Shown here piece after piece: positions 20,456 through 24,441 of a stretch of DNA of 24,441 nucleotides. The first letter of the stretch is position 1; each line of letters begins with the position of its first letter. The translations under genes were made by a program, and so were the position numbers. Under the pieces are notes generated by a model. It made no database searches, was not told the DNA's origin, and saw only the letters and a list, made by a program, of their open reading frames with translations. The DNA is from Priapulus caudatus (lineage: Eukaryota > Priapulida > Priapulimorpha > Priapulimorphida > Priapulidae): contig NW_014577810.1 of assembly GCF_000485595.1 (NCBI RefSeq), forward strand, positions 32,441 through 56,881, in the 5' to 3' direction.

Positions 20456-20850
20456 GAATCCAAAGCGTCGATGGCGACGGCGGCGCGCCGGCGAACGATA
20501 GACTCTCTGCCTTCACCATGCGGGCACCGCGCAGTAACGCGGCCGACTCACAGCCGAACCGGAAACCTTCACCGCGGCGGTTCGCGCGGGGGCCAATGTA
20601 TCCACGGCAACAGGCGCTGTCAGCGGTGGCAACAAAAGAGTCACACAGACGTGACGCGCGCCGCCAGGGGGGCGCGTGTTACGTGCACTCAATACCCGAT
20701 GATCGTCGTCTCGTCGCTAGATGGCCGCCGTCGTCGCGGCCTCATCATGCAGTGCGGAAGTCCTTTCTAGCGGGGGCTGTCGCTGCGTCGTTCGCGTCGA
20801 CAGTCGAGCTAGCGGGCGCCGTGACATTCGCGACCAGCTAAGCGCATCTG
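20456..20850. promoter_or_regulatory. GC-rich segment with CTCF-like motifs; possible promoter or 5' exon
   Basis: CG-rich DNA open in two + strand frames at once, which argues against reading either as protein. It holds CCGCCAGGGGGGCGCG (20661-20676), close to the CTCF core CCAGGGGGCGC with one extra G, and CTAGATGGCCGCC (20718-20730). It also holds TAGCGGGGGCTG (near 20767) and TAGCGGGCGCC (near 20810). Clustering of four such cores in 160 bases is suggestive of a boundary or promoter element, not proof. Confidence 0.35.
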
Positions 20851-22404
20851 CAGGCGGTGCGTGCCCGCGCGAATAACTTCACTGACAAAAAAAAGTCGTC
20901 GGCTTTTTGCGCCTAATCGTTTCCAGTCGGCGTTTAGACAGCATATGCACGCAAAATGTGACCAGTAGAAGCTACACGCGTAGATGTGTGTAGGATGGAT
21001 GGGATTCAGAAAGGAATGAAGTGGGAAGGGAAGGAATGTGCACAAAAATGTTTACAATAAATGACAATGTCATTCTGCGTTCACCACGACTTGGAGCTTC
21101 ACGAGCTTTCTAGTCCTCCGTTCAGACTAATTCGAGGATTTCGTGATTCGGACCTACTCGTTTTTAATTCGTGGGTAACTCGAGCTCTGCTATGGTCATG
21201 TGCTAACGGAACAGTTTGCGCCATCTCCTCAGCTGTTTGCGTCTGATCGCGCAGTTCTGCTTCGAACGAGATCGTCCACGTATTGGGCGGTAATGTAGTT
21301 CAGCAGATCTAGCTGCGAGTCGAATTCGGCGTGTTTACATTGTTGTACGCTAACATTAGCCGCACTAAATGGAAAACGTATTCAGCGGGAGCATACCGTT
21401 TACGTCACTAAATTACATCGAATAATATGGTTATCAGTGTGGGGAACGTCGGGATGCAGGAATTGAAAGTCAGCAGAGTGGGTGCTAAGTGAACAGTTTG
21501 GTGCCTTCCGCCCGCATGCTAATGCATATTTTTGTGAGCATCTCTATAAAAAAAGGGTAAAGTTACGTAAGGTTTACAAGCATATTGAAGCGGTTTACTT
21601 CAATATAAGAGTACTAACAACGGGTGCAACACCTGTAATGTAGAACCGTACTCTAGTGATCGATTTATTCTAATTGCTATACGCCTTAGGTGTGCCCTGT
21701 CACACCTGAGTGATTTAGGCCAGCGTACTGCCGACGTATGAAAAAATTTGTCGAATACGCTGCGTACTCGAATCATAAATTATGGGTAAGTTTTGTATGA
21801 GCAGTTAAGAGCACGATTGACAGTTATGTGTGAAGCAGCGCTGAAGCACATTGCAAGCACGCTGGACGCTGTATATCGTCGTAAGTAGACGGTGCGAGGT
21901 CGTCGAAACAATTTGTGCATGCACAAAATTTTTCGAACGTCTGCGCAAGTGTATGCCCATACGTCCGCAATACGCGGGCCATTAAGTTTAGGTGAGTTAA
22001 TGGCGATCGTTGACACACGTCTCACACACGTTACTTGTAAGTTACTCATAAGTCGAAAAATTACGTCGAGATAATGTCTAGCGTAGACCCCAAAAACTTA
22101 TTTCTAACTTATGAGTAACGCTGCTTTTGAAGCCTATGTGTAGACTTATATCGAAACTTAATCTTCCAACGCATATTGACGTATGTAGACGGGTATTTGA
22201 CCGTGTTTCCCGGACGACCACAGAACTTACTGAACGTGTTCTTAACTTACAGCTACCGTTATAATGGCGATTTGGCAGCGTTTAGGGCGGAATCTGTAAT
22301 ATAAAAAGGTATTGGCATGTTGATATCTGCGACGGTGATGTTGAGTACTGCACATGTCTAGTGCGGTTATGAATTGAATCGTCCGAGCGGCAGCCTTTTT
22401 TATA
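20851..22404. other. Gene-free stretch with several palindromes
   Basis: No credible exon. Hairpin-forming sites: ATATTGAAG/CTTCAATAT at 21582-21606 (9-bp stem, 7-base loop), TTTGTGCATGCACAAA at 21912-21927 (perfect, with outer TCGAAA/TTTCGA), and GTTACTCATAAGT at 22041-22053 against its complement at 22107-22119. The block 21698-21760 also resembles the complement of about 23416-23470. Confidence 0.6.
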
Positions 22405-23215
22405 AGCTACGACACGTGATGCGTCAGCGAAATAAGCTGCCGTCGCGCTATGATAAGTGTCAAGAGTGCATAATAGCAGGAAGAGTATGACACGGTTTTA
22501 ACAAGCGTTTGCATAGTTTTTCACTGGTAAATAATCTATCATATGTGAAATAAATTCATAGTCAAACTTTACCCTTGTTTTTCGTCTATGATTCTCCCTT
22601 ATCATCATGAACACCACCAATTTAACCTGAAAATTCGTATGTGGTTCTTCAAAAACAGTATTTGACTACGACACCGGTTTCGTACAGTTTCACAGCATGA
22701 ATGCAATCTCTGCCGACGAACTTTCTTTGGGATTAGTGGTTCTATTGTCTTGAATGACGGAACGTTGGAGGGTTCGTATGGGATATAGTCATCGAATTGT
22801 AATTCAGCCGGGTGCAGCGTTTCCAAGCGTGGCTAAAAATAAATGGGCCTCACGGCCAGCTAGCTTAGGCAGCTGATTCGCCTTACGGGCCCCAGCGTAC
22901 CGTCAAACTAGAGCAACAAGACCTAGTCCATATAACACAAATTCGGTCGAGAGATGCATTGCATGCGTGAAAACTGTACGAAACCGTGGTCGTATTAAAT
23001 AACTTTTTTGAAGAACATCATACGATTTTCAGGTAAAATTGGTGGTGTCATATGGATTAAGGGAGAATCATAGACGAAAACAAGTAAAGTTGAATATATT
23101 TATTCACATATTGATAGATTATTTACCAGTGAAAACTATGCAAAACGCTGTTAAAACCGTGTATACTCTTCTCTAATATGGGCACTCTTGATAAGTTAAC
23201 TATCGTTGGGGCATC
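22405..23215. repeat. ~810-bp imperfect inverted repeat
   Basis: The left arm (about 22405-22700) and right arm (about 22950-23215) are complements. Shared blocks include GGTAAATAATCTATCA, TCGTCTATGATTCTCCCTTA and CACCACCAATTT on the left arm, with the reverse complement on the right. Matched blocks are symmetric about 22828. Agreement is best in the mid-arm and fades towards the centre, where ACGGAACGTTGG still finds ACGGTACGCTGG. Many differences are homopolymer-length gaps. A fold-back transposon relic, a local inverted duplication or a read artefact would each fit. Confidence 0.8.
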
Positions 23216-23880
23216 AAGTTTGTGAACGCCGAGCAACAACGCTAAGCCATTCGTTAGTTAATCTATAAGTTTTATCGCAACGTTCTATATACGTTACTAA
23301 AAATTAATACGCTATTATAGTCCAACTCGTTATGAATTATCGCTACTGTAGTAAGCGCCGGCAAAATTTAAAAAGGAAACATCGGATAAGTTTAGGGCGT
23401 AATGCCAGCGTTTTAGAGAAATTTTGATACGTCGGTATACGCTGGCTTTCATACGGTGGTGTGACAGCGCCATTAATTAATAACACTCTTCTATTATTTA
23501 AAACGTCCGGTCGAACCACACGGTTTGAAGGAAATGTCGAAGCAAAGTTGAGTTTTTTTCTGTAACACGCTTTGTCGCGATAACGCATGAAGCAAACAAC
23601 GTTTCAAACGATGCATCAAAAGCTTTAAAATATCTAAATCATGATCATCTCGCGGTGTGATTTCAAGATCCACTGACGCCCGACTGCTTAACGGCTGGCT
23701 TTCCGTTCGCGTCTACGTACGGTCTCGTGCACTCGAGTCGAGTCAGCATCGTGGTCTATCGCGGCCGATCATTCCTGTACATACATACACCCTTTATAGA
23801 GCGCTCGCATCGATATTGCACTTTGCCGATGTTTGCGCTAATTATCTGAGCAGACGCGAGATCGATAGGTCGTGCTTCGT
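23216..23880. other. Stretch without a recognised gene
   Basis: Unique AT-leaning sequence. It includes GCCAGCG near 23404 and CGCTGGC near 23440, which can form a short hairpin. No convincing exon. Confidence 0.5.
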
Positions 23881-24441
23881 GTCGCCAGCAAGCAGGGCGT
23901 CTGCCGTAGCCAGCAAGCGGGGCGTCTGCCGTAGCCAGCAAGCGGGGCGTCTGCCGTCGCCAGCAAGCAGGGCGTCTGCCGTCGCCAGCAAGCAGGGCGT
24001 CTGCGTCGCCAGCAAGCGGGGCGTCTGCCGTCACCAGCAAGCGGGACATCTGCCGTCACCAGCAAGCGGGGCGTCTGCTGTCGCCAGCAAGCGGGGCGTC
24101 TGCCGTCACCAGCAAGCGGGACATCTGCCGTCACCAGCAAGCGGGGCGTCTGCTGTCGCCAGCAAGCGGGGCGTCTGCCGTCACCAGCAAGCGGGACATC
24201 TGCCGTCACCAGCAAGCGGGGCGTCTGCTGTCGCCAGCAAGCGGGGCGTCTGCCGTCACCAGCAAGCGGGACATCTGCCGTCACCAGCAAGCGGGGCGTC
24301 TGCTGTCGCCAGCAAGCGGGGCGTCTGCCATCGCCAGCAAGCAGGACATCTGCGTCGCCAGCAAGCAGGGCGTCTGTCGTCGCCAGCAAGCGGAGCGTCT
24401 GTCGTCGCCAGCAAGCGGGGCGTCTGCCGTCGCCAGCAAGC
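23881..24441. repeat. 25-bp minisatellite with 75-bp higher-order period, runs off the window
   Basis: About 22.5 units, each GTCGCC or GTCACC followed by AGCAAGCGGGGCGTCTGCC or a close variant. Two units are 24 bases (23981 and 24330). From 24030 to 24329 three variants repeat in strict order four times: GACATCTGCC, then GCGTCTGCT, then GCGTCTGCC. The minus-strand frame of 183 codons with Arg/Pro/Ala/Cys/Trp repeats is open only because the 75-bp period is a multiple of three and lacks stops. Confidence 0.97.

Noticed and set aside
19820-20501. Frames of 172-195 codons on both strands
   Set aside because: Translations of the CA-rich tract and adjoining repeat-like sequence.
22605-22826. 73-codon minus frame starting METLHPAELQFDDYIPYEPS
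   Set aside because: It lies within one arm of the large inverted repeat, has no partner domain and no recognised family. It is possibly a transposon remnant, but I cannot support it.
23756-24389. 97- and 183-codon minus frames with Arg/Pro/Ala/Cys/Trp repeats
   Set aside because: Product of the 25-bp minisatellite. The 75-bp period keeps the frame open by arithmetic.
23881-24441. CRISPR array
   Set aside because: The units are contiguous tandem repeats with no unique spacers, in a eukaryotic setting.

Overview
The window looks like repeat-rich eukaryotic nuclear DNA, most likely from an arthropod and probably an insect. The grounds are long (GT)n, (TA)n and (CT)n/(GA)n microsatellites, several minisatellites, non-autonomous transposon-like elements, no dense coding, exon-like segments bounded by GT/AG splice signals, and a Gly/His/Tyr-rich structural protein segment of the kind common in insect cuticle. 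There is no bacterial gene organisation, CRISPR array, rRNA or recognisable tRNA. Most long open frames are translations of dinucleotide repeats (poly-Cys/Val, poly-Thr/His) or of a 25-bp tandem repeat, and are not genes.

Layout. 1-5.0 kb: (TA)n edge, intergenic DNA, a small array of CTCF-like motifs (1.64-1.80 kb), a large (GT)n tract, and one weak candidate coding start (3300). 5.0-7.2 kb: a (CT)n/(GA)n fold-back tract, (GT)n and a short minisatellite. 7.28-7.70 kb: a 417-bp MITE with 19-bp terminal inverted repeats and a 5-bp target duplication. 7.77-8.31 kb: first copy of a 540-bp repeat built partly of degenerate 28-bp units; a copy differing at 1 base lies at 12.83-13.37 kb. 9.5-10.5 kb: two small exon-like segments on the + strand. 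11.33-12.19 kb: an 866-bp fold-back element whose halves are inverted tandem arrays of a 19-bp palindrome. 13.39-13.46 kb: a three-armed hairpin inside a TA microsatellite.

13.58-17.08 kb: the best gene in the window, two exon-like segments of a Gly/His/Tyr-rich protein whose splice junctions agree in phase (donor after 13800, acceptor before 16847). The first segment probably carries a frameshift. The intron and the downstream flank contain two copies (A 14.15-15.71 kb, B 18.22-19.69 kb) of a ~1.5-kb segment that differ mainly by one-base insertions and deletions. This may mean uncorrected long-read error or a false duplication rather than biology. 19.7-20.9 kb: CA-rich tract, then a GC-rich segment with CTCF-like motifs. 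21.5-23.2 kb: gene-free DNA rich in palindromes, including an ~810-bp imperfect inverted repeat. 23.88-24.44 kb: a 25-bp minisatellite with a 75-bp higher-order period, running off the window edge.

No complete multi-gene system is visible. The most unusual items are the nested-palindrome fold-back element, the 540-bp repeat with its 28-bp internal periodicity, and the indel-dominated duplication, which affects how far coding calls from 14 kb onward can be trusted.
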